DNA from: CAZBZG01 sp964496245
GTDB taxonomy: Bacteria > Planctomycetota > SZUA-567
Assembly (NCBI GenBank): GCA_964496245.1
Contig: CAZBZG010000280.1
Coordinates: 1-6,154, forward strand
Length of the DNA stretch: 6,154 nucleotides
Reading direction: 5' to 3'
This document shows, piece by piece, positions 1 through 5,922 of this stretch. Both the position numbers and the translations under genes were made by a program. Under the pieces are notes generated by a model. It saw nothing but the letters and a program-made list of their open reading frames with translations. It searched no databases and had not been told where the DNA came from. Every line of letters starts with the position of its first letter. The first letter of the stretch is position 1.

Positions 1-116
1 GTGGTGCTGCAATGCACTGCAGGACGAGGCGTTGCCTGGAATGGCGATGATTTTGGGTGAACCGTGTCGGAAAGAGGACAACCCGGCAGGCATATCCGGA
101 TTTCCGGGCGGCCGAC
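1..116. other. Left edge without a confident gene; short minus-strand open frame
   Basis: No supported gene lies in this stretch. On the minus strand, an ATG at position 93 opens 31 codons that run off the left edge without a stop (reading MPAGLSSFRHGSPKIIAIPG and onward). It begins 23 bases after the stop of the zinc/HEAT gene, so it could be the start of the next co-directional gene. I recognise no family in it, and no clear Shine-Dalgarno sequence precedes it. A short dyad CCGGA-TT-TCCGG lies at 96-107, just upstream of that ATG. It is too small, and has no T-run, to call a terminator. Confidence 0.2.
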
Positions 117-722
117 TCAGGGGGAGGCGCCGAATCGTTGCTGTCGCGCCAGTGCATCCTGGGCGCGAAGGCGCAGGGCGGCGGGGGTCTTGGGATCGTC
201 GGCAATCTGCTGGAGCACCTGGGCGGTCTCGGGACCGGGCAGGCGGCCCAGCGCGTCGACCGCCCGGGTGCGGGCGGCTAGGGTGGAGCCGGTCCTGGCC
301 ACCCGGGCGAGGGCTTGGCGTGCCGTACGCCCCCCCATGCGGACCAGGGCGTCGGCTGCATCGGCTGCCACCCCCGGCTCGTCTGAGGCGAGGCGCTCGG
401 TCAGCTGGTTGGTGCGGAAGAGCGGGTAGTAGAGGATGGTCACGAACAGGAGGAAAAGGAGCAGGCCGAAGGCGATCCATGCGGCCAGAGGCGCGTACCG
501 GCGTCTGTCTCGGCTGCGTTTCGGGGGGTGGGCGTTCGGCGCAGGAGCTGCGGGTTCCTCGTCCACGCCAGCGGCAGCGCATTCCTTGCAGAGCAGCCCT
601 TCGGGATCTCGTGGCGACCCCTGGGCGATGCACTCGCCGCACACGAGCGTCCGGCACTTGCGGCAACGTCCGCCGGCGAGCGCATCGATTTCAGCGCCAC
701 AGATTTTGCACTCAAGGGCCAT
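117..722 (-). CDS. Zinc-finger, single-membrane-helix, HEAT-repeat protein (hypothetical)
   Basis: A 201-residue protein with no named function. Residues 5-48 contain four CxxC pairs (C5/C8, C20/C23, C28/C31, C45/C48), enough to bind two zinc ions in a treble-clef or B-box-like fold. A Pro/Ala linker (about 54-67) and a basic patch (KRSRDRRR, 68-75) lead to one hydrophobic helix at about 77-102. The basic patch before the helix suggests a cytoplasmic N-terminus by the positive-inside rule. Residues 105-195 are Ala/Leu/Arg-rich helical pairs of HEAT/PBS-lyase type (for example DAADALVRMG and RTRAVDALGRLPGP). The start is placed at 722, directly before the first zinc pair; an in-frame ATG at 785 would add 21 uncharacteristic residues, and its GAGAGG lies only one base away. 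No good Shine-Dalgarno precedes 722. The strong hairpin at 793-841 separates it from the GH3 gene. A scaffold or sensor role is possible, but this is inference. Confidence 0.75.
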   Translation of the reverse strand: MALECKICGAEIDALAGGRCRKCRTLVCGECIAQGSPRDPEGLLCKECAAAGVDEEPAAPAPNAHPPKRSRDRRRYAPLAAWIAFGLLLFLLFVTILYYPLFRTNQLTERLASDEPGVAADAADALVRMGGRTARQALARVARTGSTLAARTRAVDALGRLPGPETAQVLQQIADDPKTPAALRLRAQDALARQQRFGASP

Positions 723-840
723 GGATTCAGCATACGCGAGCGGGTGGCCGGCGTCCAGTGTTTCCCGTGTCGCCGCAGGATGCATGCCTCTCAGTACAGC
801 CCATCGCCATAGGTAAACACCTATGTGCGATGGGCTGTAC
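723..840. other. Spacer between zinc/HEAT gene and GH3 gene
   Basis: This 118-base spacer is mostly the hairpin described separately. Between the hairpin and the zinc/HEAT start there is a minus-strand TATGCT (734-729) six bases before the ATG at 722. It could be a -10 element giving a nearly leaderless transcript, but I find no convincing -35 partner. Confidence 0.3.
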
Positions 841-841
841 T
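793..841. repeat. Strong 22-bp hairpin at the 3' end of the GH3 gene (terminator-like, no T-run)
   Basis: The arms 793-814 and 819-841 are reverse complements over 22 base pairs, broken only by one extra base at 826; the loop 815-818 is four bases. The outer 15 pairs (AGTACAGCCCATCGC against its complement) and the inner 7 pairs are perfect. The right arm ends on the first base of the GH3 stop codon (TGA, 843-841 minus), so the structure forms immediately after GH3 translation ends. Neither strand has a T-run after the stem, so it is not a canonical intrinsic terminator. It could be a factor-assisted terminator, an mRNA 3' stabiliser, or a dispersed palindromic repeat. Confidence 0.85.
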
Positions 842-3012
842 CAGTACGCCACAGACACGGTGTCGCCCGTGACCGTGAACCGCGCGCTCAGAACCTCCGA
901 ACCGGCGAGCGCCTGGCTGCGCGCGTCTGGCTGATGGCCGCCCACGCTCACGGTGAACGCGCCCGGCTCGACCCGGGCCTCGCCCGCTTCGTTGATGAGC
1001 GCCATGTGGCGGGCGGTCAGGGCGAAGGATACGGTCTCGGCCGCACCAGGAGCGAGCCGGATGCGGCGGAACCCGCGCAACTCCCGCATGGGCACGGGCA
1101 CCGAGGCCTCGTGGTCGGTGAGGTAGAGCTGGACCACTTCCGCGCCCGCGCGGTCGCCCGTGTTCTCTACGGTCACGCGCACCTCGAGTTCTTCCCCTGC
1201 GGGCAGATCGTCTGTGCTGAGCGTGAGGTCCCGGTAGGCGAAGGTCGTGTAGCTCAGGCCGTACCCGAACGGATACAGCGGTTCGCCTGCGAAGTACCGG
1301 TAGGTGCGTCCCTGCATGGCGTAGTCGGCGAAGGGCGGCAGATCCTCCAGGCTGCGGTAAAAAGTGACCGGCAGGCGACCGGCCGGGCTCTCCCGGCCGA
1401 AGAGCACGTCTGCAACCGCGCCGCCGCCCTCGCCGCCGGGATACCAGACCTGGAGGATGGCGGGCACGTGGTCGTGCGCCCAGCCGAGTTCCGTGGAACT
1501 CCCGCCCGTGAGCACCAGGACCACGGGCGTGCCTGTTGCGACCACGGCCTTGAGCAGGCGCGTCTGGCAGACCGGCAGGCCCAGGCTCGTGCGGTCGCCC
1601 CCGCCGTCGGAGTTGGCCACATCCCCTTCCTCGCCCTCCATGCTCGGGGAGATGCCGAGGCAGAGCACGGCCGCATCCGCGCGCTCGGCCGCGGCCACGG
1701 CCTCGGCGAGCAGGGGCTGGGTGCCGTCCGCCGCTTCCCCGCCCACGAGCGGACTCCCCTGTGCATACCAGATGCGCGTCTCCGGACCCACGGCCGCGCG
1801 GATGCCGTCCCGCAGGGTCGTGGCCTGCGAGGGCGTGCCAAAGTAGTTGCCGAGCAGCACGTCCAGGCTGTCCGCGTTCGGGCCGACCACGGCCAGGGAC
1901 GTGAGATCGGGCGAGAGCGGCAGGAGGTCGCCTGCGTTCTTGAGGAGCACGAGGGTTGCGCGGGCCATGTCGCGTGCGAGCTCGTGATGCGCTTCGCAGT
2001 CGTTCCGCTCGTAGGGGATCTGCGCCCAGGGCACGCGTTCGGGCGGGTCGAAGAGCCCGAGCTTGAACCGGGCCGTGAACAGGCGCTTGACGGCCGTGTC
2101 GAGTTCCGCCTCGGTGATGAGGCCGGTGTCCACGGCGATCAGCAGATCGCGATAGGTGGAGCCGCAGTCTAGCTCGCACCCGTTCTTGACCGCGAGCGCT
2201 GCGCTCTGAGCCGCGTTCTCTGTGACGTGATGATACGTGTGGATGTCGCCGATCGCGCCGCAGTCGCTCACCACATACCCTTCGAAGTCCCAGGCCTCGC
2301 GCAGAACCTTCCCGAGCAGCGTCGGACTCGCGCAGCACGGCTCGCCATTGGTGCGGTTGTACGCGCCCATGACCGAGTAGGCGCCGCCTTCCACCACCGC
2401 GTCCCGGAATGCGGGGAGGTAGGTTTCATACAGATCCTTCTGGCTGACGCGCGCGTCGAACCGGTGCCGCTCGGGCTCTGGGCCGCTGTGCACCGCATAG
2501 TGCTTGGGCGTGGCCACGCTCTTGAGGTACGTCGGGTCGTCTCCCTGCAGGCCACGCACAAACGCCACGGCCATCCGCCCCGTGAGAAAGGGGCACTCGC
2601 CATAGGTCTCGTGCCCCCGCCCCCAGCGCGGGTCGCGTACGATGTTGATGTTCGGCGTCCAGAAGGTGAGTCCCTTGTAGATGCCCCGGTCGCCCTGGCG
2701 CACGAATTCGTGGTGCTTGGCTCGGCCCTCGTCGCTGATGGCTGCGGCCACGCGTTCGAGGCGCGCCGGGTCCCAGGCCGCGGCCATGCCGATGGCCTGG
2801 GGGAAGACCGTGGCCACGCCCGCCCGGGCCACGCCGTGCAGGCACTCGTTCCACCAGTTGTAGGCCGGCACCCCGAGCCGGTCGATGGCGGGCGCGTCGT
2901 GGAGCGTCTGCCCGACCTTCTCCTCCAGGGTCATGCGCCCAACCAGGTCGCTCACGCGTTCGGCGGGCGGCGCGTCCGGGTTTTCGTAGATGCGGGGACG
3001 TTCGTCGGTCAT
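841..3012 (-). CDS. GH3 family beta-glycosidase (beta-xylosidase/beta-glucosidase type)
   Basis: A 723-residue enzyme predicted to remove non-reducing-end beta-linked sugars from oligosaccharides. Domain order: a TIM barrel at about 20-320 with YNWWNECLHG (51-60), RDPRWGRG (126-133), KHYAVHSGPE (170-179) and the nucleophile Asp250 in VVSDCGAI; an alpha/beta sandwich at about 340-550 with the acid/base glutamate expected in SMEGEEGD (457-464, probably Glu459 or a close neighbour); and a fibronectin-III-like domain at about 605-695. The YNWWNE and HSGPE signatures resemble bacterial and plant-type GH3 beta-xylosidases, but specificity cannot be fixed from sequence. In GECPFLTG (138-145) Cys140 sits where an acidic residue is usual. 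There is no signal peptide, so it is probably cytoplasmic. The ATG at 3012 is chosen because GGAGGAG lies just upstream; the ATG at 3036 lies beyond that site. It follows the GH38 gene by 43 bases and is probably cotranscribed with it. Confidence 0.95.
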   Translation of the reverse strand: MTDERPRIYENPDAPPAERVSDLVGRMTLEEKVGQTLHDAPAIDRLGVPAYNWWNECLHGVARAGVATVFPQAIGMAAAWDPARLERVAAAISDEGRAKHHEFVRQGDRGIYKGLTFWTPNINIVRDPRWGRGHETYGECPFLTGRMAVAFVRGLQGDDPTYLKSVATPKHYAVHSGPEPERHRFDARVSQKDLYETYLPAFRDAVVEGGAYSVMGAYNRTNGEPCCASPTLLGKVLREAWDFEGYVVSDCGAIGDIHTYHHVTENAAQSAALAVKNGCELDCGSTYRDLLIAVDTGLITEAELDTAVKRLFTARFKLGLFDPPERVPWAQIPYERNDCEAHHELARDMARATLVLLKNAGDLLPLSPDLTSLAVVGPNADSLDVLLGNYFGTPSQATTLRDGIRAAVGPETRIWYAQGSPLVGGEAADGTQPLLAEAVAAAERADAAVLCLGISPSMEGEEGDVANSDGGGDRTSLGLPVCQTRLLKAVVATGTPVVLVLTGGSSTELGWAHDHVPAILQVWYPGGEGGGAVADVLFGRESPAGRLPVTFYRSLEDLPPFADYAMQGRTYRYFAGEPLYPFGYGLSYTTFAYRDLTLSTDDLPAGEELEVRVTVENTGDRAGAEVVQLYLTDHEASVPVPMRELRGFRRIRLAPGAAETVSFALTARHMALINEAGEARVEPGAFTVSVGGHQPDARSQALAGSEVLSARFTVTGDTVSVAY

Positions 3013-3015
3013 GGG

Positions 3016-3022
3016 CTCCTCC
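3016..3022 (-). promoter_or_regulatory. Ribosome binding site of the GH3 gene
   Basis: On the minus strand this reads GGAGGAG, with its GGAGG core ending 5 bases before the ATG at 3012. It is the strongest Shine-Dalgarno sequence in the window, and it decides the start at 3012 rather than the upstream ATG at 3036. Confidence 0.85.
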
Positions 3023-3030
3023 CAGGGACA

Positions 3031-3049
3031 GGCCACCGTGCCGGCGGCC
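3031..3049 (-). promoter_or_regulatory. Intercistronic hairpin between GH38 and GH3
   Basis: The minus-strand transcript reads GGCCGCCG-GCA-CGGUGGCC, eight consecutive pairs (one G-U) closed by a three-base loop. It lies between the GH38 stop codon (3058-3056) and the GH3 ribosome binding site (3022-3016). It has no U-run, so it is unlikely to terminate transcription. It could protect one half of the message or adjust GH3 output relative to GH38. The high GC content raises the chance of such a stem arising without function. Confidence 0.45.
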
Positions 3050-3055
3050 CCGTTC

Positions 3056-5605
3056 TCAGGACAGCTCCACGCGGAGCGTCTTCAGTTCGAACGGCGCGAG
3101 GCGGATCTGCAGCCGGTCGCTGTTTACGGTGAGCGGGTCCGCTTGTTGGATCGCCGCCCCTGGCGAGCCGGCCGGGCGCTCGAGCAGATCGCATTCCGCC
3201 GCCTGCGCGATTGGACGGTTGAAGCGCAGGGTGGCCGTGGCCTCCTGGCCCAGGCTCTCGAAGAGGCGGAGCACGAGCCCGGCGCTGCTCTCGGCCTGCT
3301 TGAGCGCGGTGATGAGCACGCTCGTGTCGCTGGCTGTGACGAGCGGGCGCGGCAGGTCGGCCGGCGCGGCCGCGGTCTGGAACACGGCCGGCCGGTGGTT
3401 GAAGGCGTAGCCGTGCTTGGGGATGTCGGCTGCCCGCCAGTCGCCGGCATGGGGGAGCAGCGCGTAGCTGAACGCAAAGGGCCCGAGCCCGACCACCTCG
3501 TCCCGGTCGAGCCGCATGCGCGGCGCGCGGAGCAGGCTGAGGCCGATCTCGCGGGGCCCGGCGTGATACCCGTACTTGCCGTTGTTGAGGAGGGCGAGAC
3601 CGCGCGTGCCGTCGGACACGTCCAGCCACTTCTGCATGGGCCGGTCCGGCTCCTGGGGTTTGCGGGGGTCGGTCCGGTTTTCCTCAACCAGGGTGTCCGC
3701 GTCCAGGGCGCGCGTCTCTTCGTGCGCATGGGGCGGCCGCTCGGCCACGCCATAGGGGGCTTCGGCGACCACGCGGTCGCAGGCAAAGGGCAGGTCGAAC
3801 GCGGCCCGCAGCAGAACCTCGCGCGCGTGCCACTCGCCCCGCGTCAGGAACCAGACGAGCGGAGAGCCTGCGTAGAGCACGATGTCCTGCTCGATGCGCG
3901 TGGGCGGCTTGTCCGACGCGAGCGCGATCGTGGTGGTGACGCGCACGCCGGCGCGCACCGGTCCGGCTTCGAGGGCGCGCACGTCGACGGCGTCGGGCGC
4001 GAACGTCTCGCCCGTGAGGCCGATGTTCCACGGCTGCCAGCTGTGCTCGGGCGGGCCGGGCACGTGGCAGCGATCCTCCAGGAAGACCAGGCGGTTGGCC
4101 TGTCCGTCCGGGGCTACGCATTCGGTGTCGCCGGTCTTGTCCCGGAGCCGCGCGATCGCGCCGGACGCTGGATCGAGCTCCACGCGTACCTGGTCGTTTT
4201 CGATCGAGCGGTCGTCAGCCGCTAGCGCGATGGCGGACGACGACTGGGTGCGTTTGCGTAGGTGGAAGCGGCTGCAGCCCAGGCCCGGCACGTCCTCGGG
4301 GAGGAAGACGAGAGTGCGTTCGCCGTCTTCGCCGTCCGCCATCTGGGCCGGCAGCACGCCTCCGTCCTGGGTCACGACCTCCGCCGGTTCCTCGTCCGCC
4401 CAGGGCAGGTGCACGGGCGTGGTGACCGGCCAGGACAGGGGATTGAAGACGAGCACCGGAGAACCCTGTCTGGACCGGATGGACGGATCGGGAGACGCGG
4501 CGTCACCGATGGTTGCGAGCGCGCGGTTCAGCACCCAGGTGCCGCGGCGCTGGACTTCGCGAAAGAGCTCGTATGCCTCCTCGTGCGCCTCGCCGTAGCA
4601 GCAGCCGCAGGTGATGTCGTGGAACTGATTGACCGAGAGCGCCTGCCAGGCCTGGCGGAATTGCCCGCCGGGGTAGGGCATGCCGGCTTGCGCGGCCAGG
4701 CACGCGGCCTTCTCGGCGGTGAGCAGAAGGGCCTCGAGCCGGCGCTGGAAACGCTTGGTGTGCGTGTCCGAGGTGTAGGTGCCGGTGTAGCTGAAGCCGA
4801 GTTCGCCGCGCACCAGCGGGAGCGCGTCCGCGTAGGTGCGCATGTCTTCGAGTACCTCGCCGGCCGCGCGCCAGGCGCAGGCGGGAAGCGCGGGATCCGC
4901 GTCCGCCTCGGCCGGCAGGCCCGTCCACTCCACGTCCATGGTGATGCGCCGGTCCGAGCCGGCGCCGGTGGCGATGTGGGTGACGGGCAGGCCCGTGTCA
5001 GCCAGTTCCTGGGCCGCGGATGCGATCACCTCCCGGCCGGGACGGGCGATCCATTTGCCCGCGAGGTAGAAGACGCGCGTGCCGTCGGTTCCCTCCCACA
5101 CGAACTGGTGGAGCGGCGTTCCGTCCGGGCCCCGAGGCCGGCAGCGGTGGGCGTAGAAGCCGTCCATGCCGGCTTTGTGGATGATCTGGGGGAGCGTGCC
5201 GCAGTGGCTGAAGATGTCCGGGTCCCAGCAGACCGTGGCCGTCTTGCCGAAGGTCTCCAAGAAGTACCACTGGCCGCAGGCGCACTGGCGCACCAGGCTC
5301 TCGCCGTCCGGGATCATGTGGTCCGGCTCCACCCACTCCCCGCCGCAGAGCTCGATGCGGCCGTCAGCCACGTACTGCTTGACCCGTGCGAAGAGCACAG
5401 GATCGGTCTGCGCGAGCGCGTAGAAGGACCAGGCGGTCGACCGGGAGAAGACGAACGACGGGTCCGCCTCGATCAGTTCCACGGCCCTGCGGAAGCAGTC
5501 GCGCATGAGCTCTTCGCCGTGCGGCACGCGCTCCCACAGCCAGGCCACGTCCAGGTGCTGCGTGGCGATCACGTGCACGCGTTTCGTGTCAGGGGTGGGG
5601 GGCAT
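3056..5605 (-). CDS. GH38 family alpha-mannosidase-like glycoside hydrolase
   Basis: An 849-residue metal-dependent glycosidase, expected to hydrolyse terminal alpha-mannosides with retention. The N-terminal catalytic domain (about 9-275) opens with HVIATQHLDVAWLW, whose His17 and Asp19 match the zinc-binding H-x-D. WVEPDHMIPDGESLVRQ (91-107) matches the family block around the -1 site. WDPDIFSHCGTLPQI (127-141) carries the expected nucleophile and zinc ligand, Asp130. The helical middle domain (about 280-365) includes GTYTSDTHTKR (275-285) and NQFHDI (326-331), with zinc-ligand His329. A beta-sandwich region (about 385-849) completes a length typical of bacterial members. Two oddities: Ser133 replaces the usual Gly of PDxFG, and FSYTGTYT replaces the more common LHRGTYT. 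The start at 5605 has GGAG seven bases upstream. The frame is open for 96 more codons, but those overlap the promoter region. There is no signal peptide. It is the first gene of the GH38-GH3 operon. Activity on related sugars cannot be excluded. Confidence 0.95.
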   Translation of the reverse strand: MPPTPDTKRVHVIATQHLDVAWLWERVPHGEELMRDCFRRAVELIEADPSFVFSRSTAWSFYALAQTDPVLFARVKQYVADGRIELCGGEWVEPDHMIPDGESLVRQCACGQWYFLETFGKTATVCWDPDIFSHCGTLPQIIHKAGMDGFYAHRCRPRGPDGTPLHQFVWEGTDGTRVFYLAGKWIARPGREVIASAAQELADTGLPVTHIATGAGSDRRITMDVEWTGLPAEADADPALPACAWRAAGEVLEDMRTYADALPLVRGELGFSYTGTYTSDTHTKRFQRRLEALLLTAEKAACLAAQAGMPYPGGQFRQAWQALSVNQFHDITCGCCYGEAHEEAYELFREVQRRGTWVLNRALATIGDAASPDPSIRSRQGSPVLVFNPLSWPVTTPVHLPWADEEPAEVVTQDGGVLPAQMADGEDGERTLVFLPEDVPGLGCSRFHLRKRTQSSSAIALAADDRSIENDQVRVELDPASGAIARLRDKTGDTECVAPDGQANRLVFLEDRCHVPGPPEHSWQPWNIGLTGETFAPDAVDVRALEAGPVRAGVRVTTTIALASDKPPTRIEQDIVLYAGSPLVWFLTRGEWHAREVLLRAAFDLPFACDRVVAEAPYGVAERPPHAHEETRALDADTLVEENRTDPRKPQEPDRPMQKWLDVSDGTRGLALLNNGKYGYHAGPREIGLSLLRAPRMRLDRDEVVGLGPFAFSYALLPHAGDWRAADIPKHGYAFNHRPAVFQTAAAPADLPRPLVTASDTSVLITALKQAESSAGLVLRLFESLGQEATATLRFNRPIAQAAECDLLERPAGSPGAAIQQADPLTVNSDRLQIRLAPFELKTLRVELS

Positions 5606-5612
5606 GAGCGGG

Positions 5613-5616
5613 CTCC
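5613..5616 (-). promoter_or_regulatory. Ribosome binding site of the GH38 gene
   Basis: The minus strand reads GGAG, separated by seven bases from the ATG at 5605. With the homology beginning right after this ATG (HVIATQHLD at residues 11-19), it supports 5605 over any upstream start. Confidence 0.7.
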
Positions 5617-5648
5617 GTGTCGGGGTGCGATGAACCGGGTGACGGGTG

Positions 5649-5677
5649 AGTCTAGCTGTTTTCCGGAGAGGTGGCAA
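5649..5677 (-). promoter_or_regulatory. Sigma-70-type promoter of the GH38-GH3 operon
   Basis: On the minus strand TTGCCA (5677-5672) and TAGACT (5654-5649) are separated by 17 bases. The -35 matches the consensus at five of six positions and the -10 at four of six. Transcription would start near 5642, giving a leader of roughly 37 bases that includes the GGAG site. The -35 lies inside both an inverted repeat (5674-5694) and one copy of an 11-base direct repeat. Confidence 0.6.
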
Positions 5678-5681
5678 CCCG
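5671..5681. repeat. Direct repeat GTGGCAACCCG, copy 1
   Basis: The 11-base word GTGGCAACCCG here recurs exactly at 5759-5769, with starts 88 bases apart. This copy contains the -35 box of the GH38 promoter in its complement. The second copy overlaps the right arm of the inverted repeat at 5734-5765. Confidence 0.5.
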
Positions 5682-5694
5682 GTAAGCGGGTTCC
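5674..5694. promoter_or_regulatory. Inverted repeat over the GH38 promoter -35 box (candidate operator)
   Basis: The core is AACCCG-GTAAG-CGGGTT (5676-5692), six perfect pairs around five bases; one mismatch then one further pair extends it to 5674-5694. It overlaps the -35 box of the GH38 promoter, so a protein bound here would block or modulate that promoter. Which protein binds is unknown; the adjacent IclR-type regulator is the natural candidate. Confidence 0.4.
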
Positions 5695-5733
5695 GCCAGG
5701 GATATGCCGGGCATTGCTCTGTGGGCGGGTGGA

Positions 5734-5765
5734 TTGGCACGGCCGGACAAGACCGGCCGTGGCAA
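5734..5765. promoter_or_regulatory. Long inverted repeat in the divergent region (candidate operator)
   Basis: CACGGCCGG (5738-5746) and CCGGCCGTG (5753-5761) are perfect 9-base arms around six bases (ACAAGA). After one G/G mismatch, three more pairs (TTG/CAA) extend the dyad to 5734-5765. It lies upstream of both promoters, about 57 bases from the GH38 -35 box, a position that suits an activator site. It lacks a T-run, so a terminator is unlikely. Confidence 0.5.
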
Positions 5766-5769
5766 CCCG
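5759..5769. repeat. Direct repeat GTGGCAACCCG, copy 2
   Basis: Exact second copy of the 11-base word at 5671-5681. Its first bases form the end of the right arm of the inverted repeat at 5734-5765. With copy 1 it may form a pair of binding sites about eight helical turns apart. Confidence 0.5.
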
Positions 5770-5830
5770 CGGGGGCCCAAGCAACTCGCGCGGCAGCAAC
5801 AGCGTGTAGCGCCTCCGGAAGCAGCAGAGG

Positions 5831-5858
5831 CGGATTCCCACAAATCGTGCGGAATCCG
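5831..5858. promoter_or_regulatory. Inverted repeat just upstream of the regulator promoter (candidate operator)
   Basis: CGGATTCC (5831-5838) and GGAATCCG (5851-5858) are perfect 8-base arms. Inside, CAC (5839-5841) and GTG (5847-5849) extend the pairing with one unpaired base (5850). It ends two bases before the TTGACA at 5861. A protein bound here would touch RNA polymerase at the regulator promoter, so an autoregulatory site is a reasonable inference. Confidence 0.45.
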
Positions 5859-5860
5859 AC

Positions 5861-5888
5861 TTGACAAATGTGAAGGATGGGGTAGATT
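5861..5888 (+). promoter_or_regulatory. Sigma-70-type promoter of the IclR-type regulator
   Basis: A perfect TTGACA (5861-5866) is followed after 16 bases by TAGATT (5883-5888), which matches four of six -10 positions. Transcription would start near 5895, about 28 bases before the ATG at 5923. The arms ATGTGA (5868-5873) and TCACAT (5890-5895) flank the -10 box and could be a repressor site. Confidence 0.65.
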
Positions 5889-5922
5889 GTCACATAACGA
5901 TAATGGCCTTCGGATATTGAAA

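Larger units (their letters stand above)
5606..5922. promoter_or_regulatory. Divergent control region between GH38 and the IclR-type regulator
   Basis: This 317-base gap separates two divergent genes. It contains a promoter candidate for each direction, four inverted repeats and one 11-base direct repeat, listed separately. I see no RNA gene or small coding sequence with support. The layout is the usual one for a regulator controlling the divergent operon and itself. Confidence 0.8.

Noticed and set aside
793..841. Canonical intrinsic terminator
   Set aside because: The stem is excellent, but there is no T-run after it on either strand, so I report it as a hairpin of undecided function.
32..934. 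Plus-strand open frame of 300 codons across the zinc/HEAT gene
   Set aside because: It is antisense to a gene with a clear zinc-finger and HEAT pattern, runs through the hairpin, is an Arg/Gly/Pro-rich low-information translation, and has no family resemblance.
823..2172. Plus-strand open frame of 449 codons opposite GH3
   Set aside because: Shadow frame caused by high GC content; the opposite strand encodes an unmistakable GH3 enzyme, and this translation shows no domain.
821..2338. Second minus-strand open frame of 505 codons overlapping GH3
   Set aside because: Out of frame with the GH3 catalytic motifs and dominated by Arg/Gly/Ala; it is a frame shadow.
2990..4225. Plus-strand open frame of 411 codons opposite the 3' half of GH38
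   Set aside because: Antisense shadow of the GH38 gene with no recognisable motif or ribosome binding site.
5738..5761. Intrinsic terminator in the divergent region
   Set aside because: It sits upstream of both genes between divergent promoters and lacks a T-run; an operator-like dyad fits better.
4262..5809. Plus-strand open frame of 515 codons opposite the 5' half of GH38
   Set aside because: Antisense shadow covering the GH38 catalytic domain; the translation shows no domain and its end runs into the divergent promoter region.
5606..5893. Upstream in-frame extension of GH38 by 96 residues
   Set aside because: GH38 homology begins right after the ATG at 5605, which has a GGAG site. The extension covers both promoter candidates and their dyads, and its composition is unlike the enzyme.
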